A DNA stretch of 64,000 nt from Apophysomyces variabilis (taxonomy: Eukaryota > Mucoromycota > Mucoromycetes > Mucorales > Mucoraceae). The notes beneath the pieces were generated by a model, which did not search any database, had not been told where the DNA came from, and saw only the letters and a program-made list of their open reading frames with translations. Each line of letters begins with the position of its first letter. Within the stretch, counting starts at the first letter, position 1. The stretch spans positions 186,001 through 250,000 of the forward strand of contig MZZL01000075.1 in NCBI GenBank assembly GCA_002749535.1, given 5' to 3'. Positions 1 through 15,639 of the stretch are shown here, piece by piece. Position numbers and translations under genes: made by a program.

Positions 1-1732
<1,732 letters not shown>

Positions 1733-3029
1733 TGGTTTAGTTTTCTTTATTTGTGCTATAAAAACGATATCTCGATTTGAATACCAGCAAAACGCTTTTT
1801 AATGACAAATTTCTTTTTCGTCTGTTATATGCTGAGCTGACAACAATCTGTTGCCAGGGCACCATTGCACTTCTATTCAAGAAAAACATCCGGATTAATT
1901 CCGTATTCGCAAGGACGAATAAAATGGGATCCAAGCCCAAGTGGTCAATAACTCATAGAGACGAGCAAAAATGTCAGGAAAATGAGTTTGAAACGTCGAA
2001 TAGACATTAAGAAATATATTTGCGTTTTTATGTTTAAGCTATCAATACCAGTTGCGGCTCCCTTCCTTTGGCCTCAACCACAAACCTCCAAGAACCGCAA
2101 CCAGCTGATCCGTATTACAAAGATGTGCCCTTCCGTCTCCAACACGCTTTTCTAGCACATGCCACGGATGCTCTATGCCACTAGCTTCTAATTAACAAAC
2201 AAAGTATTAGGGCTGCTAGTGTTATCCTTGTTTGCCGATCTCTATGTACCCCGCGGATAGATATAAAGTCAACAGATGACTGGCTAAGGCTTTCCGTTCA
2301 GCGACCTCTTCAAAAATGGGATGATGTCGGTCATTTAAAAGAAGAGGCGATACTAATGTGTCGAAGATGGCAAACAAAAGTGTATCTACTTCCGTCTGGT
2401 AGATGTAATTTGTTTAATCAGGTTTTAGAGATGCTGTTTGTATGCAAAACGTGTCATGTCTAGAAGGGTTTAGTCTATTGGAGTTTATTTGTTGACGATG
2501 AGAGCCTTGACTACGCAGCCGAAAGAGCAGAAAAAAAAATCATGTTGTGTAACTTGAAGGATCTGAGCGTTGTTGCTTTTCCGAAACTGTATGCAGGGGT
2601 TCATTGTTAGTTTTTCTGTTCGTTTGACAATATCTGGAACGAACCAAGTTCCTCCCTGAAATTGTTAGCCAGCTCTTTTTTTCTCTTATTGTTGGGGGGG
2701 GGAAAGTCAATAAGCCAATTTTGTGGCTCGAGTGACTTCACCGTGACAAAACAACCGAAACCTTTCCTGTGAAAGAACGTTATATTTGGACAAATATAAT
2801 GCAGGCGAAAAGTTTCCCACACAACTTTTTTCGGTTTAGATATATTGTCGGTATACGCAGACGAGATCGAAGTATCGATAAGTCATGGGCACTTCTTTCA
2901 TGGTGAAACGTTGTCCCTTTTCTGTACAACCGTCATCTCCTGTTTCGTGAATTTATCTTTTTAATCCATCGATTTTCTACGATCTCTTCTCTTTCTTTCC
3001 TTTCTCACCCACTCCTCATTTCCCTAACA
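1733..3029. other. Intergenic, with a coding-like relic on the minus strand
   Basis: Spacer between the MAP kinase and the MFS gene. A C-rich CT tract (about 2930-3025) just before the MFS start looks like its core promoter. Roughly 2030-2400, read on the minus strand, holds two protein-like stretches without a start codon, described in the findings. No RNA gene was seen. Confidence 0.4.
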
Positions 3030-5024
3030 ATGACAGAGCCAACCTTTATCTTACCCAAGTTACTATATATTAGTCTTTACATGGTGTTTGGCTCAGCTAT
3101 TCCCTATCTCAATTTATTTTATGATCAAGCATTACATCTGTCAAATCAACAGATCGGTGTGTTACTGGCTATTGCACCGTTCGTCCAAAGCGCCGCCTGC
3201 CCTCTGTGGACCATCTTAGCCGATAAACGACCTACCTGGCACGGCCCGCTCATGGCGGTCCTGGCTTTTTTTGGCGGGCTGGCTGTAAGTTGCTTGATAA
3301 AATTAAAGGGAAAAAGTCCTCTCTGGGCTCAAAGACGGGTGTCTCCTTTTCTTCTTCTTCCTCCCTTCTGTTGTACTTCAGATTATGACCTTGATGTTAT
3401 TGCCAAGTTGGGTTTCGCAAAGATCGACAGAACTGGAAGACGCGGGTGTAGCGACGTTTTTGATCACTATCATGCTTGCTTTTGTGTTTGCCTTTTTTGG
3501 CCAACCTGTCAGTGCTTTGGTGGATAGTGCCGTGCTCAAGTTACTCGGGGAACACAAAATTCTTTATGGTAATGCAATAGATAAATTTTGAAACAAGTTT
3601 GTTGCTAATGGACAACGTACGGTTGACTTAAGGTAACCAACGACTCTACGGATCCATCTCCAATGTATGTCTTTGTCCATTGCTCTATTGTCCAAAAGTG
3701 AATAGCAGAGACTTAAAAAGGCAACGAGTAGGGATTGAGCATCTTGGCTGTGGGACTGTTGATCGACATGAGTGGGATCAACATGGCCTTTTACGTGTTC
3801 GCGGTCGGCGTTATGATATTCGTCTCGATCTCGTTGTTTACGCACCTTGGTACGAGTGACGTGTCAGAGTATGCACCACTCCCGGAGGAAGATGAACGTG
3901 AGCCTCTTCTTCACAAGTCTGCGCACTATGCTATTCCCCGTGACCAGCCTAACATGATATCCACTGCAACCGGCACCTCTGCACCACTTTCCACCTCCTT
4001 CCGTTCCGCGTTGAGCCATGTGCCAACAAACGCAAGTAATGGAGAAGAATCTTTAATCCCACGCCGTGACAGTCTTGCGACCAATCACCTGTTTCCTTTT
4101 TATACCAATAGTGTGCATGAATACGATAGTAGCTTGCCGATGCTTAGACAGACCACCTCTATTGCTGCGCTAGATGTCCAAATGGAGGCAAATGATAGAT
4201 TAGCACATCTCGACCATATGCCTTCTCTCGGTCTTGTGCTATCAAACATTCCGTCCATTGACACTTCTCTCGCAGTTTTTGGTGCGATTGGTCAACCTGA
4301 GACTCAACCTCCGGAGCGATCAACTTTAGGTTCTCGGCGTGTCTGGACCTTCCTTCTGACGACAATGCTCTTTGGCGTTGCTTACTCAATGGTGGCACAA
4401 TTTCTATTCTTGTATTTACACAATGATCTTGGGATGTCGTCAAACTTGATTGGGTGGACAGGTCCTCTTGGAGGGATTGCCGAAGTTTCCACGTTTTATA
4501 TATCAAGACAGGTAAAAAAAAACAAAAGAACAAGAAGCTACCCAGTCTGCACAATGAAAATAACCTCCACGGAAAAGCTCTTCGATCACTTTAGTGTGAC
4601 AAGCCTTATTTGTTTTGCACATTTATCTATCGTTTTCCGTAACTTGGTCTACGTATTACTTATACCAGAACAATGGTGGAGCAATATTCTCGCATTATCA
4701 ATGCAAATGGTCAACGGTATATCAATTATTACAATGTGTTGTCAACGTGCATATTCATGTTATCATAACTGTTTTGAACCTCTAGGCTTTGCATATGCTA
4801 TGGTATGGGCCACAGCAGTGAGTGAAGTGGACTCCTTCTTTCCACCTGAACAACGAGCAATGGCACAAGGCGTTCTGGCAGCTTTATTTACCGGACTTGG
4901 GTATGGAATAGGCTGTATCATTGGAGGATTGGTCTATGAGCAATTTGGATCAAAAATGCTACTTGAGGTCTCGGCTGGCGTCTGTGCTCTTAGCTGCTGT
5001 GTGTTCCTGTTTGGACGTCGTTGA
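3030..5024 (+). CDS. MFSD6-like major facilitator superfamily transporter
   Basis: Multi-pass transporter of the MFS_1-like/MFSD6 group (substrate unknown). Exons: 3030-3284, 3382-3568, 3633-3664, 3732-4511, 4578-4716, 4786-5024, giving 543 residues. The N-terminus (LPKLLYISLYMVFGSAIPYL) starts directly with a helix and is followed by a stretch ending LADKRP, like the loop between helices 2 and 3 of this group. After about six helices there is a hydrophilic loop of some 170 residues (roughly 200-370) rich in Ser/Pro/Thr, then a second helix bundle with the group-typical segment FAYAMVWATAVSEVDSFFPP and the glycine-rich GLGYGIGCIIGGLVYEQFG near the C-terminus. Splice sites are canonical; the acceptor at 4576-4577 is the least certain. 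The enlarged central loop probably faces the cytoplasm and may be regulatory (inference). Confidence 0.85.
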
Positions 5025-6506
<1,482 letters not shown>

Positions 6507-8486
6507 AACTTGTACCCTGATGTCTGTCTTCAATGAAAATTTCTTCATAATATATCTTATAGTTTGGTTACTTCTCCTTCTGTCTTTTCGTCTCCCTTTA
6601 TGTAACTTCTTGTTGACAGGTTAATTCTTACAATTGCATAAATATCCTACTGCACCACCCCCCATTTATGATTTTCTTTGTTATAAACAGAGTTACAGGG
6701 CTATGCTTTTATTTCTGCTGCGGAGCTTTCTTTATAAGCTTGTATGGTTTTTCTTATTCCATTGAAGGTTAGGCAATGGCAGCCATTTCATTATCCAATA
6801 AATGTATGTCCAAACACGGTGTCATTATAAGGAAAAGGCTGATGTATGGCCGGGATCTACGTAAAATAATGAAAAACGGGAATGAATTGTAATACAAATT
6901 CATGCGTAGTAAGAGTCTTGATATATTATAGAATAATTTTATCTCTAGTGTCATCGCAATCCCTGAATGAGACTTTATAGCAACCTACTCAACGCAGTGC
7001 AGCATACTAAATCTCATATAGTATAAGTATAGGGTATAATTCTATGCTAGCAACACAAAGCAGATGCTTTATTGCAAACACTAGTAGAACGTTCTGCTAT
7101 TTTCAGTTTCGTCGTAAAATATATACTCCATTTAAACGAGCCATGTATAAAGACCAGCTAGTGAATGGGAATATGTGGCGAACACAATCGCTGCACAACG
7201 AAGGTTAAAGGGAAGAGAAACAGTATTTACGACTGATAATTTGGAAGATATACCGTTGATTAACCTGTCGAACACAGGCTCTTGGCACAGCCTAGATTAA
7301 GCTTCTTTAGCTACATATAAATAAAACTATACCATTACCGCGAGAAAGCCCGTTCTGCCCCAAATTAGATGTTTCAGAGTGTTAGGCCAATCAATTGATC
7401 TATGCAAGAAGGGATTCTCAGATTAATAGGCATTTAGGATGTCTGGGCAACTGCTGATCATCAGGATTTTTAGGATGTCTTGGCCTGCCATCTCTTTTGG
7501 CTTGGCTTGACCATCAACTTTCTACATTTCCCTTCTTCTTACAAATTCTGTGCTCGTTTATACCATGTTCCAAAAAATCATCGATCAAATAAGTCTTGCA
7601 CTAAGCCTTTGATAACAAGTACAACACGCTTATTATCACCGTTTCTCTGTATTTATACTCCTTTATATTATTTTATACGATGGAGTATTATAGGATCGAA
7701 GTTAACTTCTACTGCTTTAACTTTAGGTAAGGTTCAGCGAAAAAGGTTGATGTGGCCAAGGTCAATGCTAAATATTATACTAGCATTTGTCTGCGCAACG
7801 GTATCTATCTTGATTTGTTACACTAATGGCGCAGCCAAATGTTAAGTAAACAACACATTTTCAAAGAACCAAGCAATCGGTTATACTGATATACTACCAG
7901 CAAGTTGATTTGTTTCGCTATTAGGACAATATATCGACATTGGGAGAACACATCGCAGCACTTATCGAATATCTCGGATGTCTCCTGGACGGGGCATCTG
8001 ACCTGCAAGACCAGAAGCACGTCTTCTATTGGTGTTCCTTGATTGAGAAGGGTGTATGGCTTTAGATAGGTGGGGATAGCCAGGAGGTTGATAAGTTCTA
8101 CATTCTTTGTCTTCAACTTTTACTCAAAATTGATGAAACTCTGTTAACATATCTCGAACGTAAAATAAATACCACAGCCGTTATGATATCCATAACGACT
8201 AGTTTAATTTGGCTTATGTACGTATAAGAAATAGCCTTGCAGATAAGCGTTAGGTTCCATCCATTGCTAAGGAAATAGGAGATAGAAATACCTAGAATTA
8301 TTCTCTAATGCAGCCAATCTCACGCATTTCACTAGCGACACTTATTAAACAAAAAGTAATCACGGCAGCTGAATAGATTAAACCTCTATTTATTTAATAG
8401 CAATTATGAGACGTAATTTCAATGAAAGAAAGTAAAACTACTCGGGAAAGCCAGCTGTGCCAGTCGGACAAAACGATTTATGAGTG

Positions 8487-8513
8487 TTTGATACACACTA
8501 AAAGTGTATCAAA
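8487..8513. repeat. Perfect inverted repeat (10-bp arms, 7-nt loop)
   Basis: Left arm tttgatacac (8487-8496) and right arm gtgtatcaaa (8504-8513) are exact reverse complements around actaaaa. No gene flanks it closely, so it is not an evident 3' end or operator. It could be a remnant of a small transposon end. Confidence 0.7.
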
Positions 8514-9310
8514 GTGGGGACAATTCTTATATTCTGTATTCAATCAGCCATAAAGACCGCTACCGCAGGCTAAATGGGGACTAACCTATTGCAGGAAACG
8601 CATGTATACAGGGCGCTGTTAGTGGTGCATTAAGTGTTATTGCTGTATTTTGTGCGGATAGCATTTGCAATCAAGAATTTTCAAACAAACAGAGCACTGC
8701 AACACGCGGTTAAAAGGATCTTTTTTGATAAGCCATGCTTATTGCTTTAAGGAGGGCCAGGGACAATCATGCCCTACTAGGTATGAGGTATGCATAATAT
8801 TCTTAATGATAAGTTAAGGCTAAAAACGTGCCCGACTACCATGCTTAATGGAAATGTGCATAACAATCTTCATGTAAGGATCCGAACTCAGCCGACCCCG
8901 ACATCGACTTTCAAGAGTAACTCAAAGCGTGACAATAGCAATACATAACTGACAACTATGTATGCTTCACCATGCCATATACTGTATGAATTACTTGTAG
9001 TACCTATCCATTACCTTTAAACATAGCGTCATTTGTAATTAGCAGAAGTTTAAACTAATTTTTCCTTCATTAGAAAAAGATTAGAATTAGCTGTTCCGTC
9101 ATACTGCCGATTTCATCAAATTGCAGAAGACCATATGGGTTGTACAAAGGTGATATTTTTTGCATAACTAGGTTTAGAGTTATAGCAGAAGCATAGTATA
9201 AATATCATTTGAACGGAGCGTCGAGTTACATTGATTTTCACTTTACAAAGACATCATTTCATTACTTTGCAAGCAACGATCTCTCTTTGTGTTGTAGACA
9301 ATTATTAAAG

Positions 9311-9578
9311 ATGCCATCATTGTTCTTTATCAATCTCTTTTCACTTTGCCTCAATTGGAACCGTTATGTACGAGCAGTCAATTCTCATCACATTGGTGAG
9401 ACGCAAGACTGGTATTCACGTGTTTGCGACCGGTTTCTACTTTCTCTCACTGCATCGTACGTTTGACTACTCATAGTATAAATCTAGGGAACCAACGTTT
9501 GCATGATTGTAGAACAATATCTGCAAGCTATTGCGCGTCTGTAGGCATCGCAACCCTGTGTCTATAGGCAATCTCTTC
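9311..9578 (+). CDS. Doubtful small, possibly secreted protein
   Basis: A tataaata box at 9197-9204 precedes an ATG at 9311. Reading MPSLFFINLFSLCLNW gives a signal-peptide-like start. The donor gtacgt near 9459 and acceptor tgtag near 9513 would join a short second exon ending at a tag near 9568-9578, total about 67 residues with four cysteines. Nothing in it is recognised, and chance assembly is quite possible. Confidence 0.15.
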
Positions 9579-11270
9579 GAAGGGGCTTGCTTCTTGCTGA
9601 GGCAATTATATATACTTACTTACGGTATTAGTCTGGTATGCCACATTATATCAACCGTGAAATGGATATCATGTAGATAGAATATGTTAAAATATGCATA
9701 CGTGTCTATGTGACAGAGATATCAGTCAAGCTCTACCGGACTAGGACAAAGTCAGCTTCTTTACAACTGGATACATTGCAAGTATCTGAACGTCTCAGGT
9801 GTTAATAAAGCTTTGGGAATCTATATCTATGTGATAAAAAAGAAGGTCCAAGTAGCATGAAAACATTGAGGGAATAACTTCGAAAACCGTAATCGAAGTG
9901 ATCTCTCACATGCTCTCAGACTGATTGTCTTGGGAACGATTGACCAGAATACTTTGACCTTCTTCCAATAGTTTGTCGGAGCAAATGGTGCATAGTCTCT
10001 GTGGATCTGAATGCTTTAAAAATGTTTCCAAGGAGCTCCGGAGGCCTCAGTCTAACTTGTCGCACAAAAAGCAAAAGGCAGGGTTAGCTTTGCAAATTAA
10101 ATAAGACATATAAGGACTCTAGAATTAACAATACATATACCTTCTTCAACGACCCCGCCTTTGCTATCAAAGCAACACGTAGTATGGTCGGATTACAGCA
10201 AAGGCACATTTGCGGTGACCGCAGTATGAGGATACGAGTATAAGCAACCCGTCAGGTTAAAATACTATGCAATCATCAAGTGCAGCCTGAGACAACCAGT
10301 ACTTATCTCCTAGCTTACTCGTAAATGAATGGAACCGTATGGTACATCCAGGTTAAAAGCTTAACATACAAAAACCATCGTAGGTGTCAAAACTAGAAGT
10401 TATTGTCGCAAACCTTGTTATCAATACATAATCCATGGGATCCAACGAGCCATTGCACACTGTACTAGGTTTTTTATCACTTCAAGCTGACTGTGTAAAG
10501 ACGGTAGTCCCTGCTATGATGTCGTGACACCATGGTTCTGCCAAAGTCTTCATGTACGGCGACTGTAACAAACCTCTCGAGTATTTTTGTAATATAGATA
10601 AGCAAAGAAAAGCAGAAAACGTAGAAAATCTACAAAATCAAGGTTTGTTAACGACGTATTTTGCCCTGAAAAAAGGTAAGAAGAAAAGCGCTGAGCACAC
10701 AACTTGTTTATTGAAACCCACCTATCCTGGGCTTCTACTGCGCTTTCATGTATTTGTTTTTAATTTTACATAAGAGTCTGCTTTTTGATGGCTAGCACAG
10801 CCGTAAGTGTACAGATCAGATAAAGCGTTCATGCAGAAAGTAACTCTGCGTCACAAGCTGTATAATAACCATTCCACACCGTTAAACATAGTCAACAAAA
10901 ACTTTGTCATATCAGGTAGTTGGCTAAAACTGTAGAGATAAACTAAACGGCGAGGGATAAGTCTCGTTAGTATAACGTGTACAGCGATGTTACGTTGATA
11001 GATGGTTTTCATGTGGTCCTTTGAAACGGTAAATCCTATGCCCTCGAGGCAGCGTGACCCGAATGCCTGTCTTTCATGTGGTCTTAATAAATCTCGTGCG
11101 TTTTGTCCTTACAATAGACATACTGTTATAATCTACGGATAGAGAGAACCATTCAAGAGCTTGTGCATTTTTGTGCCAATTGTGACTTTGTCGTAGCTTC
11201 ACCAATTTAAAGCCCTCTTTAAACGGGTCATGAAAAAAGGGCCCGCGAAGATAACCCAGCGTGCAGGAGA

Positions 11271-14200
11271 ATGCCTTATACACCCTATACCTTGCAGACT
11301 ATTTTATCGTCTGCTAGTTTCGAAACAGCTTGCGTTAATGCTCACGTCAATCAGCCTGATTCCACCAGTCCAACTGTAGGCAGTGTCTCACCTCCAGCCT
11401 CGTCATCCTTCTTTTCACGACGAGCTCAGTCTCCTACCTCAGACACGCAAACTTCTCCTTCGAGCCCATCACGGCTCAATGATTTGCTAACTGGATCAAA
11501 CCATGTACAATTCACCATAGAAGCCGTCGAGGCTTGGGGTAATAGTTAGCATGGAAATATCAACATTGCTAACTTATTATGATTGCGGCAGGTACTGATC
11601 TGTATCTGGGCACTTCCGACGGTCATGTTCTATACTTTGTACTAGAAGAAAACCCAAGGACTGACCAAGTAAATTATTCGAGCATACTGTATTTAAGCCA
11701 GCTAATAAATCTTAAATTACCAGCCCAATTCTCTGCCCTATACAGCTAGACTAGAGAAGAAAATCAATCTTGGTCTCGGCAAAAAATCAGTCGAACGTAT
11801 ACTCGTGATGGCTCAGGTGTCAAAGGCAGTGGTTCTATGCGGTAATTGGTTTTCGTTACATCAGAATCAATCTCTTCAATCCGTGCACTAACCTGTATCT
11901 ACCAGATTCAACGTTGACGTTTCATTCTCTACCTTTTTTTGATCCGATACCGGCTTCCCTAATTACACCAATTAAAGGTGTCTCCTGCATTTCACATAAT
12001 GTCGCCGAGGAAGGACGGATAGGTGAGGACGGGACAATCGAACTATGCATAGCCAAGAAAAAAGCAATACAGATATATAAAATTGGTGAATTGGTGCATA
12101 AAACGAAGGTAAATGCTGTTCATATTGAATTTTTCTCTCACACATATGCAGGAAGTGCTTCTTTCCGATGGCGCTGTGATGCTGACGCGATATGGTGACA
12201 ATATCTGTATTGCCGACCATCGACAATATAGTATACTCGATATGCAAATGCCAAAAATATTTCCTATGGTTCCTGTGCCGCATATTCCATCCAACCGCCC
12301 AACGTCACCTATGTTGCTGGGATCCACGAATCAATCCGTTCCTAGCCCGATATTAACAGTAATTAAGGAAGGAGAATTTCTGATGGTTACTGGAAATGCC
12401 AATGATCATATCCTTTTCTTATTCAGAAATAATGTGCTAGTTTTTATTTTTATATAACGGTTATGCCTTAATTCTAAGGTTGATTACAAGCAACGATAGG
12501 TGTTTTCGCAAACGCGAACGGCGATCCAATCCGCGGAACAATCCAGTGGCCGAGTTTGCCGAAAGCATTATGTGTTGAATTCCCATACCTCGCAGCTCTC
12601 TTACGGAACAATACGATCGAAATCCATAATATCGTTAATCAAGAACAGCTTCAAGTTATTACACTTGATGCTGAGTTTGAAGCACAGGGTATGGCTTTCG
12701 GCCACGGAATCAAGGTATGGATGGAAGGCCTATCTAGACGCTTGCGTCGCTGCGTATGGTCCGAAGTAGAAGTGGCAGATGAAGAGTTACAAGAAATGCT
12801 TCGTCGCGAGGCTTCACGTTATTCATCTATTTCAGCAAGGATTTTGATCTATGGGAAAGACTCGGTCACAGCACAAGTCGTTACGCCTCTCATAATTCAA
12901 ACGGATAATCTCTTGGATTCCGGGCACGTTGAAGAGGCCACAGAGATGGCCTTTCGGGCACAGGCTACAATATCACCGGATTACAACGCAAATACTAAGA
13001 GGCTGGTAAGCAAGCTATAGAATTTTTGGATAACGATCTAAATGTAATACAGCAAAGCGAATTATATTATATATACCAAAAAGCTGGTTTGTTGCTACTG
13101 AAAGAGACGCTTTTTGAAGATGCTTTTCCTTTATTGGGTAAAGGAGAACTGGATCCACGCCTAGTGATACATTTATTTGGAGATCTGAAGCAACCAAAGT
13201 GGTTGCAAGAATATCCTCCCCTACTGGTGTTTGAGGGGATACAGAGACTATTTCGTCAGTTGGGCTATATTGAAGATATTGGTAAGATTCCGAATAATTA
13301 GTGTACATGAAGTCTAATTGTTTGCCTAGTGGCTAGCAGTACGGAAAGAACTTACGGATCGCAACCCGAGGATGCTCAAAAACTTAGCCCCGTGATGGAA
13401 CTGCGACGGGTGTTACTTAATAATGCGCGAGCCGCTCTTCAGAATTATTTGTTGGAAGAACGGAAGAAATATAGTGATGAAAGAGGAAAAGGCAATTCTA
13501 TATGCAAGGTATCAATTCAAAGCTTTGATGCAAAAGAATGACTGAACGTATCTTAAGGCAATTGATACCTCGTTACTGAAACTTTATATAACCCACAAAG
13601 AAGATGACTCGATTTACCAGTTTTTGAAAGAACCAAATGATTGTTGCCCTGAAGAATGCGCTCATGCACTTTTCCAATACAAGGTAAATCGTCGATCCCT
13701 TTGAAAACTTAGTATACTGATATATTAGGTATAGAAATACTATGCTTTATCTATATTTTATGCCTCAAAGAACATGTATGAGAAAGTACTGAAGACGTGG
13801 ACAGGGTAAATACATATGCTTTTTTTGCCTCACCGTAACTGTTATTGCTTAGAATATATTCAGGCGAGCTTGCAGACCCTGAATTTAAGGATGGTCTTAA
13901 ACATATAAAAGAATTATTGTTACAGGACATTAGCGACGATGAGCTACCACTCGCTACTATTATGCAGTATGCATGGTGGTTGACAGATCAAACTCCGTCT
14001 GATGGCGTGGATATCTTTGTTCGCTCCCCTCGCAGAACAGATATGGATTCGGACGAGATATTGGAGAAATTACAGGCGTACGGGGATGAGCCAGTTCTTA
14101 CTTATCTAGAGTATCTGGTGCTCGAACGAAAAAGCGAACGGGTAGAATACCATACACGTTTAGCATGTGGCTATGCCCACAATGTCAGGCGCGAATTGGA

Positions 14201-15395
14201 TAATGGGCAGTTAAAACAGATGGAAGAACTAGGTAACTTTACAACCTATCTAACATGAAAAAGACCTCAAACTGTTGCTCCAGTGGAAAGGTACAAGCTG
14301 TCTCTGAAAGCAGCAGAGACGGAAGACTGGACACAGGTCAAAAACACCTTTGTCGAGTTTCTTGGATCGCAACCGCCAACTAACGTGGTAAAACATCGAT
14401 TATCCTTAATACGGATGCTTTCAAGATCGCAGCTTTATTCTGCGGAAGAAGTTTTTGAAGCATTACCGAAGGCTGGGCCTTTGAATGTTGAATTAGTTAT
14501 ATTATACGGAAAGGTACGTGCGATATATCGTCGTCCAGACAACGAAGAAAAAGTAATGTTCGCTTGTAAAGATGGGAATGCACGAGCAAGCTTTGCATAT
14601 CTTGATTCATGATTTGGGTGACTTTGTCGGAGCAGAAACGTACTGCGTGACTAATGGGCAAAGTACTGGCATTGTACCGCAATCCGAAGAAAGTCAAACT
14701 ATATCCTCAAGTAGAACACCTGCCTTGAATGGGTTACAAAAGTCCGATATACAGACCGACTCTGTAGAGGGACTTGAGCCAGAACAATTGAATGAGCGGC
14801 GGCGGCTATTCTCTATGTTGCTCAAGACTTATCTGGCAATTAGTGAAAGGTAAAGAACATTAGAATTCTGTGTCACCTGTATATCCAAGAACTTACAGTA
14901 CATGGTAGCCAACTAATGATGAAGCGCACAATGCACCTGTTGGACACACAGGGTATATATCTAGATGCACTTGAGGTATTAACCAAAACAAGTCGATCCT
15001 CCTTTTAAACTTGTTGCACGTCGTATAGGTGCTGGAACTAATTCCGGAGAACTGGCCAATTGAAATGTTGCAGCACTTTTTAATTGGGGCATTAAGACGA
15101 TCTTTGCATGAATACCAAGAGAGCCAAGTCGTACTAGGCATGAGTCGTGGCGAGAACGTGATGGTAAAGCAATTGTTTGTTTTGCAGCCACGAGCTAACC
15201 AAGTGGTACGTTGTATAGGTTGGCAGCGAATTGATCGAGGTTTATCAGGATATTGGAGCAATATATGTTGATTCCCAATCGATCTGTCGAAGATGTCAGC
15301 AATACCTTGGAGATAGTATGTTTGTGCGGGACCAAGATGGACGGCTTTACCATTTACATTGCGCAAAAGCTTTATCTCTTGTAAACGACAAATAA
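11271..15395 (+). CDS. VPS3: CORVET subunit Vps3/TGFBRAP1-like protein
   Basis: Vps39/TGFBRAP1-family tethering subunit (1103 residues) expected to bind Rab5/Vps21 on early endosomes within CORVET. Sixteen exons: 11271-11538, 11592-11668, 11724-11841, 11906-12108, 12152-12407, 12488-13005, 13053-13281, 13330-13508, 13558-13683, 13735-13805, 13853-14232, 14284-14513, 14572-14849, 14909-14975, 15029-15163, 15219-15395. After a Ser/Pro-rich N-terminus comes a CNH beta-propeller-like region (DLYLGTSDGHVLYF, the segment around GDPIRGTIQWPSLPKA, LLRNNTIEIHNI), then helical repeats with the family landmarks ALHILIHDLGDFVGAETYC and LELIPENWPI. The C-terminal zinc-ribbon-like end has CRRC followed by HLHC, as in TGFBRAP1. 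Vps39/Vam6 is the alternative; the C-terminal ribbon and the ILIHDLGDFVGAETYC block favour Vps3. The fifth intron (12408-12487) is non-canonical and described separately. Confidence 0.88.
12408..12487 (+). other. Probable U12-type (AT-AC) intron in the Vps3 gene
   Basis: The reading frame of the CNH region runs to codon Asn-Asp at 12401-12406 and must resume at ...ATIGVFANANGDP after 12487. No GT donor allows this. The intron starts atatcctttt, matching the minor-spliceosome donor consensus ATATCCTT, and ends gattac with AC. A branch-site-like gccttaat (12465-12472) matches the U12 TTCCTTAAY pattern and sits about 16 nt from the 3' end. With these borders all 16 exons close in frame. An AT-AG variant ending at 12490 would also keep the frame and differs by one residue. 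Confidence 0.8.
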
Positions 15396-15639
15396 GACTA
15401 ATATATAACTAAAACTGGTTACGAGTGGCGGGGTCCACTAGCTATATATATACAGTACGCTATATTAGACTTCTTTCAGTGTGGTTAGTTTGTTGGAGAA
15501 CGGACATATTTATGTTCATCTATTATTGGGTACGTTGATACGACGGATGGAGTGCTTTGCCTTGCATTCTTGGTGTTTTGAATCGCCGAAATCAACTTGG
15601 AGAATCTTAATTGTTTTTGTATCCATTTCTGGTTTTTTC

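Larger units (their letters stand above)
6507..11270. other. Gene-poor 4.8-kb stretch
   Basis: AT-rich DNA with many stops in all frames. I found no family motif in any reading frame on either strand and no tRNA or rRNA pattern. Structures worth noting are a perfect hairpin at 8487-8513 and a possible tiny secreted-protein frame at 9311-9578. The length and absence of repeats recognisable by eye suggest decayed transposon or pericentric-type sequence, but this is inference only. Confidence 0.45.

Noticed and set aside
4159..4554. 131-residue antisense frame in the MFSD6-like gene
   Set aside because: Lies opposite a well-supported exon and has no domain.
7480..7845. 121-residue open frame in the gene-poor stretch
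   Set aside because: No ATG with promoter context, no family motif and AT-driven composition.
15481..15639. Upstream extension of the coiled-coil gene adding a transmembrane-like helix
   Set aside because: Starts at a GTG or a weakly placed ATG and would make a membrane anchor that does not suit the Sos7-like domain; the later ATG at 15640 gives a family-like N-terminus.
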